A DNA stretch of 64,000 nt from Paenibacillus qinlingensis (GTDB taxonomy: Bacteria; Bacillota; Bacilli; Paenibacillales; NBRC-103111), in the NCBI RefSeq assembly GCF_013204845.1, contig NZ_JABMKY010000001.1, positions 372,001-436,000 of the forward strand. Direction: 5' to 3'. Both the position numbers and the translations under genes were made by a program. This document shows positions 9,227-20,084 of the stretch, piece by piece. Positions within the stretch are counted from its first letter, which is position 1. Every line of letters begins with the position of its first letter. The notes under the pieces were generated by a model. That model had not been told where the DNA came from. It did not search any database and saw only the letters and a program-made list of their open reading frames with translations.

Positions 9227-10385
9227 ATTGCAGTTCCTCCTTCACAGATGTCGATGCCGTGGAAGCATTCCACTGAGCAAGCATTTGCGCTTGGCGCGGC
9301 TGCTGTGGGTTATCTAGTTTGTGCTGACGAATCAGCGAGATGAAATCATCGAACAGGTAGCTGGAGTCGAATGGTCCAGGTGCTGCCTCTGGGTGATATT
9401 GAACAGAGAAAGCTGGGTATTGTTTGTGGCGCAAGCCTTCGATCGTGCGATCGTTATTGTTAATGTGCGTCACTTCAAGGTTCGTTCCTTGGATGGAATC
9501 TTCCTTAACCGTGTAGCCATGGTTTTGCGATGTAATGTAGCAACGTCCGGAGATCAAATCTTTAACCGGGTGGTTACCGCCGCGGTGACCGAATTTCAAT
9601 TTATCTGTATCTGCTCCGCAAGCTAGTGCGAACAATTGGTGACCCAAGCAAATTCCGAATAATGGAATGTCGCCGAGCAAACCTTTAATCATTTCTACTG
9701 CGTGTGGAACATCCTTCGGATCCCCAGGGCCGTTTGAAAGCAATACACCGTCTGGTGCCAAACGACGAATTTGTTCAGCAGTTGCATTTTGTGGAACAAC
9801 CACAACGTCGCAATCGCGTTTGCTAAGGTCACGAATGATACCGCTTTTTGCACCGAAGTCAACAAGTACAATGCGTTCTTTGTGTCCAGGAGCACCGAAT
9901 ACGCTTTTCGTGGAAACACGGGAAACTTGATCCGTCATAAGCGGCGTGTTTTTAAGAGTTGCCATCAATTCTTCAACGGATTTATTGGACGTTGTGATGA
10001 TGCTTTTCATTACGCCGTAGTGACGAATTTTACGAGTCAACATGCGTGTGTCGATGCCGCTGATCCCAACGATGCCGTATTCTTTCAACAGGCTGCCAAG
10101 TGTATACTGAGCTCTCCAGTTACTTGGGATTTCTTCATGCTCACGCACAACGAAACCATGGATGAATGGACGCACGGACTCGAAGTCATCGCGAATCACA
10201 CCGTAGTTTCCTTGTAGTGGATACGTCATCGTTACGATTTGTCCACAGTATGAAGGATCCGAAAGTACCTCTTGATAACCTGTAATTCCTGTATTGAATA
10301 CAACCTCGCCGACGGATTCACCTTCACTACCGAACGATTTTCCTGTAAAAAGAGTGCCGTCTTCCAGCAACAATCTTGCCTGCAT
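9213..10385 (-). CDS. carA: Carbamoyl-phosphate synthase small (glutaminase) subunit
   Basis: Hydrolyses glutamine and channels ammonia to CarB. The N-terminal CPSase domain covers about residues 1-150 and a class I glutamine amidotransferase domain follows. The nucleophile is Cys246 in GICLGHQ, and the His331-Glu333 pair lies in HPEAAPGP. At 390 residues it is slightly longer than usual because of a polar C-terminal tail. AAGGAG lies nine bases before the ATG. A 183-bp spacer separates it from pyrC and holds a hairpin and two ArgR-type boxes, so carAB may have its own control within the operon. Confidence 0.97.
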   Translation of the reverse strand: MQARLLLEDGTLFTGKSFGSEGESVGEVVFNTGITGYQEVLSDPSYCGQIVTMTYPLQGNYGVIRDDFESVRPFIHGFVVREHEEIPSNWRAQYTLGSLLKEYGIVGISGIDTRMLTRKIRHYGVMKSIITTSNKSVEELMATLKNTPLMTDQVSRVSTKSVFGAPGHKERIVLVDFGAKSGIIRDLSKRDCDVVVVPQNATAEQIRRLAPDGVLLSNGPGDPKDVPHAVEMIKGLLGDIPLFGICLGHQLFALACGADTDKLKFGHRGGNHPVKDLISGRCYITSQNHGYTVKEDSIQGTNLEVTHINNNDRTIEGLRHKQYPAFSVQYHPEAAPGPFDSSYLFDDFISLIRQHKLDNPQQPRQAQMLAQWNASTASTSVKEELQYAKK

Positions 10386-10413
10386 GTTCTTTCAACTCCT
10401 TCGCTATTGTCAG

Positions 10414-10431
10414 GCGGTTCTCACGAACCGC
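10414..10431 (-). promoter_or_regulatory. Hairpin in the carA leader
   Basis: GCGGTTC, a TCAC loop and GAACCGC form a perfect 7-bp stem about 30 bp before the carA start. There is no T tract, so it is not a terminator. It may protect or process the operon RNA. Confidence 0.5.
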
Positions 10432-10466
10432 AGATGTCATGCTTACCATGTAAAGATTCAAGGACT

Positions 10467-10500
10467 TGCATAAAAATCAATCTTTCTGTATAAATATACA
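10467..10500. promoter_or_regulatory. Two tandem ArgR/AhrC-type ARG boxes before carA
   Basis: Two 14-bp matches to the ARG-box consensus TGNATWWWWATNCA lie 20 bp apart, start to start, about two helical turns. TGTATAAATATACA at 10487-10500 is a full match. TGCATAAAAATCAA at 10467-10480 has one mismatch. Pairs at this spacing are typical ArgR operators. Their place before carAB fits the second use of carbamoyl phosphate, in arginine synthesis. Binding is inferred, not shown. I see no convincing SigA promoter in the spacer, so the site might act as a roadblock. Confidence 0.55.
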
Positions 10501-10568
10501 CGATTTTTCATTCATCGTATAGATGCTTCTCGTGATTTAGGCTTTAAAATTGAGGCTATTTCTTGAAC

Positions 10569-11852
10569 TTAGGAGTAAACAACTTTACCCGAAGCAATCG
10601 TGACAACCGGCCAACCTTGCAGCTCCCAACCGATGAACGGTGTGTTCTTGCTGCGTGATACGATTTCTTCTTTCAGAACGGCTTTCGTTGTATCTAGATC
10701 AACGATTGTAATGTCTGCCGCGCTGCCTACTTCTAAAGTTCCGTATGGAAGACCGAATACGTCAGCAGGCTTTTTGGTCATACGATCTACTAGGAAGCCA
10801 AGTGTCCATTTGCCTGTAAGTACAAATTTCGTATACAACAAGGAGAATGCTGTTTCAAAACCAAGGATACCGAATGGTGCTAACAACATGCCTTTCGCTT
10901 TCTCTTCTTCCGTATGCGGCGCATGGTCTGTGACGATAATGTCGATCGTGCCATCTTCCAACGCTTCGATAACAGCCTGTACATCACGAGGTGTGCGAAG
11001 CGGCGGGTTCATCTTCCAGTTTGCGTCCATTCCTGGAATGTCTTCTTCGGACAGAAGAAGATGATGCGGACACACTTCGGCAGTAACCTTGATGCCAAAC
11101 TGTTTCGCGTGACGGATCAAGCGAACCGACTGCTCTGTGCTGACGTGACATACGTGGTAGTGTACCCCAGTTGCTTCCGCTAGCAATACGTCGCGGCCAA
11201 CATGAATCGCTTCGGATTCATTCGGGATACCTTTCAAACCATGCTTTGTCGCGAAAGTGCCTTCGTTTACTGGGGCTCCTACAACCAATGTGTCATCTTC
11301 GCAGTGTGCGATGATTGGCATACCGAGTGATGCGGCAAGTGCCATGGCATCCTTCATCATTTGCGCGCTTTGAACGCCTACTCCATCGTCTGTGTATCCG
11401 ATGACGCCTGCTTCTTTCAATGCTGCGAAGTCAGTCAGTTCGCGGCCAAGCTCGTTCTTCGTGATCGTTCCGTAAGGAATGACGCGTACAACGCCTTCAG
11501 TTGCAGCTTTATCTAATATGTAATTTACTGTATCTACCGTATCAATAACCGGTCTTGTATTGGGCATGCAGGCAATCGTTGTAAAACCGCCTCTTGCCGC
11601 AGAACGCGTTCCAGTTGCAATGTTCTCTTTATGTTCAAAGCCAGGCTCTCTTAAATGTACGTGCATATCAATGAATCCTGGTGATACAAGCTTGCCAGCA
11701 GCGTCAATGACTTCATGACCCGCTGTTTGTGGCACTTCACCAGTAGAAGCATCAACGACCTGTGCAATTTTCTCATTTTCGACTAATACATGTTTCTTCG
11801 TTTGTACATTATTTGCATCAACGGTAAGTCCGTTTAGAATCCAAATTCCCAT
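10569..11852 (-). CDS. pyrC: Dihydroorotase
   Basis: Closes carbamoyl aspartate to dihydroorotate. A 427-residue type I (longer) dihydroorotase of the amidohydrolase superfamily. The metal-binding DMHVHLREPG motif has its HVH at residues 64-66, and the late Asp lies in VTDHAPH near residue 304. CHVSTEQSVRL near the middle holds another metal His. TAGGAGG precedes the ATG. The gene is flanked by unusually long operon spacers, 212 bp on the pyrB side and 183 bp on the carA side. The product is cytoplasmic and zinc-dependent. Confidence 0.97.
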   Translation of the reverse strand: MGIWILNGLTVDANNVQTKKHVLVENEKIAQVVDASTGEVPQTAGHEVIDAAGKLVSPGFIDMHVHLREPGFEHKENIATGTRSAARGGFTTIACMPNTRPVIDTVDTVNYILDKAATEGVVRVIPYGTITKNELGRELTDFAALKEAGVIGYTDDGVGVQSAQMMKDAMALAASLGMPIIAHCEDDTLVVGAPVNEGTFATKHGLKGIPNESEAIHVGRDVLLAEATGVHYHVCHVSTEQSVRLIRHAKQFGIKVTAEVCPHHLLLSEEDIPGMDANWKMNPPLRTPRDVQAVIEALEDGTIDIIVTDHAPHTEEEKAKGMLLAPFGILGFETAFSLLYTKFVLTGKWTLGFLVDRMTKKPADVFGLPYGTLEVGSAADITIVDLDTTKAVLKEEIVSRSKNTPFIGWELQGWPVVTIASGKVVYS

Positions 11853-12064
11853 TGTGATATTGTCCTCCTAGTATTCGTTTGGGGTCCCAGCAAAGTAATA
11901 TCTAAACTCCTATCGAATCAATTCGACGTAGTATGACCGCTTTGAATGGTAAGTTTAGACGCCGATTGAGCTAAAGCTCAATGCGGACGGAATCAACTTC
12001 AGAGCTTGGCTTCACTTTGTGGGGATTTATAGGGATCTTTGATCGGAGATCAAAGTCACTCTTT
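11853..12064 (-). other. Structured spacer between pyrB and pyrC
   Basis: I see no gene in these 212 bp. Three short inverted repeats lie in it: CTTTGATC/GATCAAAG at 12037-12055, ATTGAGCT/AGCTCAAT at 11965-11982, and TCGAAT/ATTCGA at 11922-11935. A longer-range pair links GTTTAGA near 11953-11959 with TCTAAAC near 11901-11907. No stem is followed by a clear T tract on the minus strand. This looks like a folded operon spacer, possibly for RNA processing. I find no PyrR-binding consensus in it. Confidence 0.45.
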
Positions 12065-13539
<1,475 letters not shown>

Positions 13540-13580
13540 CTATCTTCGTCAGCTTTCACATACGTTTCTGGTGGTAAAAC

Positions 13581-13739
13581 CAAAAAACTCCTTGCCCAAT
13601 TCTTGGCAAGGAGTTTACGAGTGCATAAAGAGATAGAGCGGGGCTGCTGGATGCGCACATCCTTAAGCTTACTGAATTCTCGACTCAGTATTACCCGACT
13701 TTTCTTATCGTTTTACCTTGCCAGCCTCTCTGGACTGTT
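13581..13739 (-). promoter_or_regulatory. PyrR-dependent transcription attenuator
   Basis: On the minus strand the leader contains CAGTCCAGAGAGGCTG (13722-13737), the canonical PyrR-binding loop. GGCAAGG follows at once (13716-13722). A terminator lies further on: CTCCTTGCC and GGCAAGGAG stems (13588-13613) followed by TTTTTT (13582-13587). The GGCAAGG next to the binding loop can pair with the CCTTGCC of the terminator's 5' arm to form the antiterminator. PyrR-UMP binding would hold the loop and let the terminator form. All three elements are directly visible. Confidence 0.93.
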
Positions 13740-13766
13740 TTTAAAGGCACATATGTAATTAAAAGA

Positions 13767-13795
13767 ATTATGCCACTTTCGACAAGATAAGTCAA
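13767..13795 (-). promoter_or_regulatory. SigA promoter of the pyr operon
   Basis: TTGACT (13790-13795) and CATAAT (13767-13772) are separated by exactly 17 bp on the minus strand. Transcription would begin near 13760, giving a leader of about 240 nt that contains the whole PyrR attenuator. Confidence 0.85.
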
Positions 13796-13815
13796 TGTTT
13801 TTCGAACTTCTTTTT

Positions 13816-13845
13816 TTGAGCAAAATCGAGACCATGTGTTATAAT
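13816..13845 (+). promoter_or_regulatory. SigA promoter of the ABC exporter genes
   Basis: TTGAGC (13816-13821), an 18-bp spacer and a perfect TATAAT (13840-13845) with an extended TGT just upstream. It is divergent from the pyr promoter, with about 20 bp between the two -35 boxes. Confidence 0.75.
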
Positions 13846-13915
13846 TTACATATAAACTCGCTTTTCCACCTAGTAAATTCCAATTCCATGAGGTTACAAA
13901 ATGAAGGAGGAAACT

Positions 13916-15640
13916 ATGTTCAAATTGTTTAGGTATTTGAAGCCTTACCGGGTTTCCGTGGTTGCAATCATTACATTAATGCTTCTGCAATCGCTTGCAC
14001 AACTGTACTTACCAACACTACTTGCAGACATCGTAGATGTCGGAGTAGTGAAAGGTGACGTAAGCTACATTCTTCGATTTGGTGCTTATATGCTTCTGGT
14101 TGCCATGGGGGGCATGGCCTGTGTCATGGTGGCCAGTTATTTGCTCGCGAAGACAGCAACTGGCTTCGGAAGAGATTTACGGCGAACACTCTTCTCTCAT
14201 GTCGAGAGCTTCTCTTTGCATGAATTCGATAAGCTTGGAACGTCATCACTGATTACTAGAACAACCAATGATATTGCTCAGGTCCAACAATTAGTAGTTA
14301 TGATGCGAATGTTCATTGGTGTACCCACTATGCTCGTTGGTGGTGTCATAATGGCCTCATACAAAGATACGAATCTTGCAATTGTACTATACGCTGTCAT
14401 TCCTATCCTTGTTATTGTTATTGCCGTTATTATGCGTTTAAGTCTTCCCCTGTTTAAAACTCTGCAAATAAAAATCGATGGCATTAATCTTGTTCTGCGC
14501 GAACACTTAACAGGTATTCGTGTCATCCGTGCGTTTAACCGTTCCCCTCATGAGAAAACAAAATTCGAACGAGCGAATCAAGATTTCACGCAAATTGCTA
14601 TCAAAGTCAATACGATCATGGCTACAATGATGCCGATCATGATGCTTGTATTTAATCTTGGTATCGTCGTTATCCTTTGGTATGGCGGCATTCGAATTGA
14701 TAACAATCAAATGCAAATTGGAGATCTGATGGCTTTCATCCAATATGCGATGCAGATTATGTTTAGCATGTTCATGATGACCATGATATTCATGATGATT
14801 CCACGAGCTTCGGCATCCGCTGTGCGTATTAATGAGGTTCTTGCCATTCAGTCCAACATACATAGTAAAGACAATGCGCAAACTCTCCATGACGACCAAA
14901 CTGTCGTTGAATTTAACCATGTGACTTTCAGTTATCCTGGTGCCGAGCAGCCCGCAATTCATGATATTTCTTTCCGTGCGAAACCTGGAGAGGTTACAGC
15001 AATAATTGGCGGAACTGGTTCCGGCAAAACGACGCTCATCAATTTACTACTGCGATTCTATGATGTGGAGTCCGGCACAATTACGTTGAATGGCCAACCG
15101 CTACCATCACTTTCTTTAGAGAGTGTTCGGAATCAAATCGGTTATGTGCCTCAGAAAGCAGTCCTATTCTCAGGTACAATTGCGGATAACCTCCGCTTCG
15201 GCAATGATCACGCCACAGAAGACGAGCTTGCCGCTGCAGCTTCTACAGCACAAGCCGCAGATTTCATCCACGGCATGAAAGATAACTTCCAAGCTACACT
15301 CGCTCAAGGCGGTACTAATCTATCAGGTGGTCAGAAGCAGCGCCTTGCCATTGGGCGAGCACTTGCGCGTAAACCGAATATTTATATTTTCGATGACAGC
15401 TTCTCTGCTCTTGATTTCAAAACCGATGCTAAGCTTCGCGCTGCCCTTAAATCAGAAACGGCACGTGCAACGATGATCATTGTCGCTCAGCGTGTAAGCA
15501 CCATTATGGATGCGAATCAAATTATCGTTTTAGATGAAGGCAGAATCGCAGGTATAGGTACGCATAGTGAGCTTATGAAAACATGTGAGGTTTATCAAGA
15601 AATTGTTGCTTCTCAGCTATCAGAGGAGGAAAGTGCATGA
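13916..15640 (+). CDS. ABC exporter half-transporter, subunit 1 (degenerate ATPase site)
   Basis: One half of a heterodimeric multidrug-type ABC exporter. Six membrane helices cover about residues 1-310 and a nucleotide-binding domain follows. Walker A is GGTGSGKTT near residue 363 and the signature LSGGQ near 471. The Walker B region near 492 reads IFDDSFSALD, with Asp where the catalytic Glu should be. That is the mark of the degenerate site in pairs such as B. subtilis BmrC/BmrD and Thermotoga TM287/288. AAGGAGG lies five bases before the ATG at 13916, so that start is preferred over the ATG at 13901. It overlaps subunit 2 by 4 bp (ATGA). The substrate is unknown. Confidence 0.93.
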   Translation: MFKLFRYLKPYRVSVVAIITLMLLQSLAQLYLPTLLADIVDVGVVKGDVSYILRFGAYMLLVAMGGMACVMVASYLLAKTATGFGRDLRRTLFSHVESFSLHEFDKLGTSSLITRTTNDIAQVQQLVVMMRMFIGVPTMLVGGVIMASYKDTNLAIVLYAVIPILVIVIAVIMRLSLPLFKTLQIKIDGINLVLREHLTGIRVIRAFNRSPHEKTKFERANQDFTQIAIKVNTIMATMMPIMMLVFNLGIVVILWYGGIRIDNNQMQIGDLMAFIQYAMQIMFSMFMMTMIFMMIPRASASAVRINEVLAIQSNIHSKDNAQTLHDDQTVVEFNHVTFSYPGAEQPAIHDISFRAKPGEVTAIIGGTGSGKTTLINLLLRFYDVESGTITLNGQPLPSLSLESVRNQIGYVPQKAVLFSGTIADNLRFGNDHATEDELAAAASTAQAADFIHGMKDNFQATLAQGGTNLSGGQKQRLAIGRALARKPNIYIFDDSFSALDFKTDAKLRAALKSETARATMIIVAQRVSTIMDANQIIVLDEGRIAGIGTHSELMKTCEVYQEIVASQLSEEESA

Positions 15641-17517
15641 GTGAGAAACCCAAAGAACCGGCGCGACCGGCAGCAGGCATGAATCCAGGTTTTATTGGCC
15701 GTGGCGGGATGGCTGGCATGGGGATGCCTGTCCAGAAGGCGAAGAATTTTAAAGGTACCCTAAAAAGACTCATGACATATTTGCAGCCTTTTCGTGTATC
15801 CATATCCTTTGTACTCCTTGCAGCCATATTAAGCACATTGTTTAGTATCATTAGTCCGAAACTCATGGGTAATGCCGTTACGAAGTTATCGGAAGGCGCT
15901 ATTGGCAAGCTCAAAGGCATCGCAGGTGCCAAAATTGATTTCGATGCGATCCTTCAGATCGTACTTATCCTAGCTGCTCTATATATCTTCAGCTCCATAT
16001 TATTGTACATACAACAACGAATCATGGTAAAAGTTACCCAGCGCATTGTCTTCAATTTACGCCGAGATATCAGTGAGAAGCTAACGCGTGTTCCTCTCTC
16101 CTTCTTTGATGCAAGAAGCCATGGCGACACCATGAGCCGTGCTACGAATGATGTGGACACAATCAGTTCCACGATGCAGCAAAGCTTAACGCAGTTGATT
16201 ACATCCGTTGTTACTTTAATCGGTATCATTATCATGATGTTGACAATAAGTCCGCTACTCACTTTAGCTACTATTGTTACCCTGCCTCTGAGCATTCTAG
16301 GAACTAAAATGATTGCTACCCGCTCTCAAAAATATTTCAAGGGCCAGCAACGAACGCTTGGCGAGCTCAATGGACATGTCGAAGAAATGTATACAGGACA
16401 TACCATCGTTAAAGCTTTTGGAAGAGAAAAACAATCGGTTGATAAGTTCAATGAAATAAATGATCGGCTGTATCACTCTGGCTGGAAAGCACAATTTATT
16501 TCGGGGCTCATCTTTCCTTTGATGTCCTTTATCGGGAATATCGGTTACGTGCTCGTTAGCGTCATAGGCGGTATCATGGTAACTCATAATGCCATTAAAA
16601 TTGGCGACGTTCTCGCCTTCATTCAATATTCGGGTCAATTTGGCATGCCGATCACACAAGTAGCAAATATTGCGAATGTGATTCAGTCTACGATCGCAGC
16701 GGCTGAGCGCATTTTCGAGTTATTAGATGAGACGGAAGAAGTTTTGGAGAACAAAGTAACGGATTCCGTCGCCCACATTAAGGGGCATGTCCAGTTCGTG
16801 GATGTTTCCTTCGCCTACAAAACAGATACACCGCTTATCGCCAATATGAACATCGATGTGAAGCCAGGACAAACCGTAGCTATTGTTGGACCCACTGGCG
16901 CAGGCAAAACAACGATAGTCAACCTGCTCATGCGCTTCTATGAATTGCAGAACGGCCGGATTGCTATCGATGGTGTCGACTCTCGAAATATGTCACGTAG
17001 CCATCTTCGCGGACTATTCGGTATGGTACTGCAGGATACTTGGCTCTTTAACGGTACCATTCGCGACAACATTGCTTATGGCCGTCATGGCGCTACGGAA
17101 GATGAAATCATTGAGGCCGCACGCGCGGCTTACGCAGATCATTTCATACGAACACTTCCGGATGGGTATGATACGATTTTGAATGAGGAAGCGTCCAATC
17201 TATCCCATGGTCAAAAGCAATTACTCACCATTGCTCGTGCGGTTCTCGCTGATCCTCCGATATTGATTCTTGATGAAGCGACGAGCAGTGTTGATACACG
17301 GACGGAAGTTTCTATTCAACGAGCCATGAACAATTTGATGGCAAATCGCACTAGTTTCGTCATTGCTCACCGGTTATCCACAATCCGAGAAGCTGATCTT
17401 ATTCTTGTGATGAATCAAGGAACTGTCATTGAACAAGGTACTCATGGCGAGTTGCTCGAACAGCAAGGTTTCTATGCTGAACTCTATCAGAGTCAATTTG
17501 CACAAAAAGCTGTGTGA
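15637..17517 (+). CDS. ABC exporter half-transporter, subunit 2 (catalytic Glu present)
   Basis: Partner of the preceding gene; 626 residues. It opens with a Gly/Met-rich cytoplasmic stretch of about 35 residues (including GMAGMGMPVQ), followed by six membrane helices and a nucleotide-binding domain. Walker A is GPTGAGKTT near residue 418, and Walker B DEATSSVD near 545 retains the catalytic Glu. The signature near 521 reads LSHGQ instead of LSGGQ. Together with the Asp in subunit 1 this builds one active and one degenerate ATP site, so the pair must work as a heterodimer. The 4-bp overlap gives coupled translation. Drug or lipid export is the likely role, inferred from the family. Confidence 0.93.
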   Translation: MSEKPKEPARPAAGMNPGFIGRGGMAGMGMPVQKAKNFKGTLKRLMTYLQPFRVSISFVLLAAILSTLFSIISPKLMGNAVTKLSEGAIGKLKGIAGAKIDFDAILQIVLILAALYIFSSILLYIQQRIMVKVTQRIVFNLRRDISEKLTRVPLSFFDARSHGDTMSRATNDVDTISSTMQQSLTQLITSVVTLIGIIIMMLTISPLLTLATIVTLPLSILGTKMIATRSQKYFKGQQRTLGELNGHVEEMYTGHTIVKAFGREKQSVDKFNEINDRLYHSGWKAQFISGLIFPLMSFIGNIGYVLVSVIGGIMVTHNAIKIGDVLAFIQYSGQFGMPITQVANIANVIQSTIAAAERIFELLDETEEVLENKVTDSVAHIKGHVQFVDVSFAYKTDTPLIANMNIDVKPGQTVAIVGPTGAGKTTIVNLLMRFYELQNGRIAIDGVDSRNMSRSHLRGLFGMVLQDTWLFNGTIRDNIAYGRHGATEDEIIEAARAAYADHFIRTLPDGYDTILNEEASNLSHGQKQLLTIARAVLADPPILILDEATSSVDTRTEVSIQRAMNNLMANRTSFVIAHRLSTIREADLILVMNQGTVIEQGTHGELLEQQGFYAELYQSQFAQKAV

Positions 17518-17523
17518 AACAGA

Positions 17524-17553
17524 TTGGCTCAAACGCCTCCTTTCTGCTAATAT
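17524..17553 (+). promoter_or_regulatory. Possible promoter of dapH-dapL
   Basis: TTGGCT (17524-17529), 18 bp, then TAATAT (17548-17553). Each box has mismatches, so this is a candidate only. It lies between the ABC gene stop and the dapH ribosome site. Confidence 0.35.
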
Positions 17554-17589
17554 AGGAGAGTCAATCATAAATTTGAAGGAGATGTCCCC

Positions 17590-18300
17590 ATGTCTGAAAT
17601 GAATACCCTAGAAATTATCCAGTTTATTAAAGAAAGCAAAAAGAAAACTCCGGTGAAAGTATATGTAAAAGGAAACCTTGATGGTCTTGAGTTCGGCGAA
17701 GGCAGCCAATCCTTTATCACTGGCGGGAGCGGTGTCGTTTTCGGCGAGTGGAGCGTACTTCAACCGATTCTAGAAGCTAACAAAGATAAAGTTGTTGATT
17801 TCGTAGTTGAAAACGATCGTCGTAACTCTGCTATTCCTATGCTAGATTTGAAACATATCAATGCGCGCATCGAGCCAGGCGCAGTTATTCGCGATAAAGT
17901 ACATATCGGCGATAACGCGATTATTATGATGGGCGCGCTTATCAACATCGGTGCTTCCGTTGGTGATGGCACCATGATCGACATGAACGCTGTTCTTGGC
18001 GGACGTGCACAAGTAGGTAAAATGTGTCACATCGGCGCTGGCGCAGTTGTTGCTGGCGTTATCGAGCCACCTTCTGCTCAACCATGTGTAATCGAAGATG
18101 ACGTTCTTGTTGGCGCTAACGCGGTTATCCTAGAAGGCGTGCGCATCGGTAAAGGTTCCGTAGTTGCTGCTGGAGCTATCGTAACGCAAGATGTTGAAGA
18201 GTACACGGTAGTGGCAGGCGCACCTGCACGTGTCATCAAGAAAGTAGATGACAAAACGAAATCCAAAACCGAAATTCTAGCAGACCTACGTACCCTATAA
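17590..18300 (+). CDS. dapH: Tetrahydrodipicolinate N-acetyltransferase
   Basis: Acetylates tetrahydrodipicolinate in the acetylase branch of DAP synthesis. The 236-residue protein has a short N-terminal domain of about 85 residues. A left-handed beta-helix of hexapeptide repeats follows, for example [20 protein letters not shown] near residues 117-136 and [20 protein letters not shown] further on. Length and the [20 protein letters not shown] segment match DapH rather than the longer succinyl-transferring DapD. GAAGGAG precedes the ATG. dapL follows 27 bp downstream on the same strand, giving a two-gene operon. Confidence 0.96.
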   Translation: MSEMNTLEIIQFIKESKKKTPVKVYVKGNLDGLEFGEGSQSFITGGSGVVFGEWSVLQPILEANKDKVVDFVVENDRRNSAIPMLDLKHINARIEPGAVIRDKVHIGDNAIIMMGALINIGASVGDGTMIDMNAVLGGRAQVGKMCHIGAGAVVAGVIEPPSAQPCVIEDDVLVGANAVILEGVRIGKGSVVAAGAIVTQDVEEYTVVAGAPARVIKKVDDKTKSKTEILADLRTL

Positions 18301-18327
18301 GGTGAATTAGATCTGGAGGAAATCGTT

Positions 18328-19449
18328 ATGCTTAGCCCTTTTGTAGAGCTGCGACGTCAGCTTCATCAAATCCCGGAACCAGGATTTCAAGAGTTCAAAA
18401 CGCAACAGCTTCTTCTAGAACAATTAGCCAAGCTGCCGCAGGATCGTCTAACGATTCGTACATGGCGTACGGGCATTCTGGTCTATATCAAAGGTTTAAA
18501 CCCGAGTAAACGCTTTGGTTACCGCGCCGATATGGACGGGCTTCCGATTACGGAAGAAACCTCGCTTCCCTTCCCGTCTCAGCACCCAGGCTATATGCAC
18601 GCGTGCGGGCATGATTTTCACATGTCCATCGGAATGGGCGTTGTGACACACTTCACGGAGAATCCTATGAAGGATGATCTTGTCGTGTTGTTCCAGCCGG
18701 CTGAAGAAGGTCCCGGCGGTGCGTTACCGATGCTAGCTGCAGAGGAATTGCAAGATTGGATGCCTGACCAGATGGTCGCGCTCCATATTGCCCCGGAGTA
18801 TCCTGTTGGTACGATCGCTGTCAGACCTGAAATCTTGTTCGCCAACACATCAGAACTGTTCATTGATTTGCTTGGAAAAGGCGGCCATGCTGCTTATCCG
18901 CATCAAGCGAATGATATGATCATCGCGGCAACGCAGATGGTTGGGCAGCTTCAAACCATCGTATCCCGAAACGTGAATCCGTTGGATTCCGCTGTGATCA
19001 CGATTGGAAAAATGGAAGCTGGAACGAAGCAGAATATTATCGCGGAGAAGGCTCGCTTAGAGGGTACGATCCGCACATTATCTGCTGCTTCCATGAACAA
19101 GGTCAAAGGGCGCATTGAAGCGGTTGCCGCGGGCATTGAAGCTTCTTTCGAATGCCAAGTCACCATCGACTGGGGCTCGAATTATCGCCAAGTCTACAAT
19201 GACCCTGCATTAACCGTTGAATTCATGGACTGGCTTCGTGGACGTGACAATGTTACGTTGTTCGAGTGTACAGAAGCCATGACTGGCGAAGACTTTGGTT
19301 ACTTCTTGGAGAAAATCCCTGGCTTTATGTTCTGGTTAGGTGTCGATACACCACATGGCCTGCATAATGCCAAACTTGATCCCGATGAGCGCGCCATCGA
19401 TGTTGCTATTGAGACGATTACGGCATATCTGAGATACAAGTCTAGCTAA
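18328..19449 (+). CDS. dapL: N-acetyldiaminopimelate deacetylase
   Basis: Removes the acetyl group from N-acetyl-LL-diaminopimelate, releasing LL-DAP for epimerisation to meso-DAP. A 373-residue M20-family amidohydrolase with metal ligands in RADMDG and HACGHDFHM, the catalytic Glu pair in QPAEEGPGG and a late ligand His in DTPHGLHN. The dimerisation-domain motif [10 protein letters not shown] is also present. It sits directly after dapH, which distinguishes it from generic amidohydrolases of the same family. Patched with patA (20.1 kb), the acetylase branch is complete here apart from early and late general steps. Confidence 0.93.
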   Translation: MLSPFVELRRQLHQIPEPGFQEFKTQQLLLEQLAKLPQDRLTIRTWRTGILVYIKGLNPSKRFGYRADMDGLPITEETSLPFPSQHPGYMHACGHDFHMSIGMGVVTHFTENPMKDDLVVLFQPAEEGPGGALPMLAAEELQDWMPDQMVALHIAPEYPVGTIAVRPEILFANTSELFIDLLGKGGHAAYPHQANDMIIAATQMVGQLQTIVSRNVNPLDSAVITIGKMEAGTKQNIIAEKARLEGTIRTLSAASMNKVKGRIEAVAAGIEASFECQVTIDWGSNYRQVYNDPALTVEFMDWLRGRDNVTLFECTEAMTGEDFGYFLEKIPGFMFWLGVDTPHGLHNAKLDPDERAIDVAIETITAYLRYKSS

Positions 19450-19462
19450 AAAGAATAGGGCC

Positions 19463-19510
19463 TCTCGATCACCTCCGTAAAATGGGCGGTTGATCGGGAG
19501 GTTTTTTGTA
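19463..19510 (+). terminator. Terminator after dapL
   Basis: CCTCTCGATCA pairs with TTGATCGGGAGG and is followed by TTTTTT, ending the dapH-dapL transcript. Confidence 0.9.
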
Positions 19511-20084
19511 TGTCTGATGATTGGCTATACAGTTCATTCCCTCTACTTCTTCACTCCAACTATTATCAGATCCATATTCAACTAACTCAGCTATATCACA
19601 CCATCCCAATTTTCCTCCACATCACTTAACTACTATCCTTCACTTTATTTCTTACTACAAAAGTATCCTACTTACTCCTATCTCTCCCACCACCTCAGCA
19701 TGCTACTTTCCTTCACCTCTCTTCCAACTAACACACCACACCAACTTTCAACCGCAATAAACTAATTAACTGGATTTTATGTAGCTATTTTCAGTAAAAA
19801 ACACTCTAAATTAATAATAACTGGATTTCATGTAGCTAATTTTGCTCATTTTACTTTAATCTAGTAAATCCTTTGAAATTAACTGCAGGTTTTCCATCTA
19901 ATCGATACTTCGGGTCTAAATCGAGGGAATTAACTGTATATTTTCCATTTAGTTGATGGAGATCTTGCTAGTCAGAAGTAGAGTAGTTGTATTTTGTTCG
20001 GGGTTCGGGGTTCGGGGTTCGCACTTCGAGTTCACACAATTTCCACTTAAGAGGCAAAAGCTGTTGGCCCATCAAATTCCAGAA
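19511..20084. repeat. Spacer B: G-poor block, AT-rich repeats and GTTCGGG tandem
   Basis: No gene is supported here. Roughly 19520-19750 is G-poor on the plus strand. An open frame from a TTG crosses it but has no ribosome site. From 19764 to 19961 there are four copies of the dispersed motif: TTAACTGGATTTTATGTAGC (from 19767), TAACTGGATTTCATGTAGCT (from about 19818), TTAACTGCAGGTTTTCCATC (from 19879) and TTAACTGTATATTTTCCATT (from 19930). At 19996-20020 there is a 7-bp tandem repeat, GTTCGGG, in 3.6 copies. Confidence 0.6.

Noticed and set aside
10386..10568. A second PyrR attenuator before carA
   Set aside because: The spacer has a hairpin, but no CCAGAGAGGCT-type binding loop and no stem followed by a T tract.
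19521..19760. 79-codon open frame after the dapL terminator
   Set aside because: It starts with TTG, has no ribosome site, and its Ser/Thr/Pro/His composition simply reflects the G-poor DNA.
19996..20020. Possible CRISPR-like array
   Set aside because: The 7-bp units are directly joined with no spacers; this is a simple tandem repeat.
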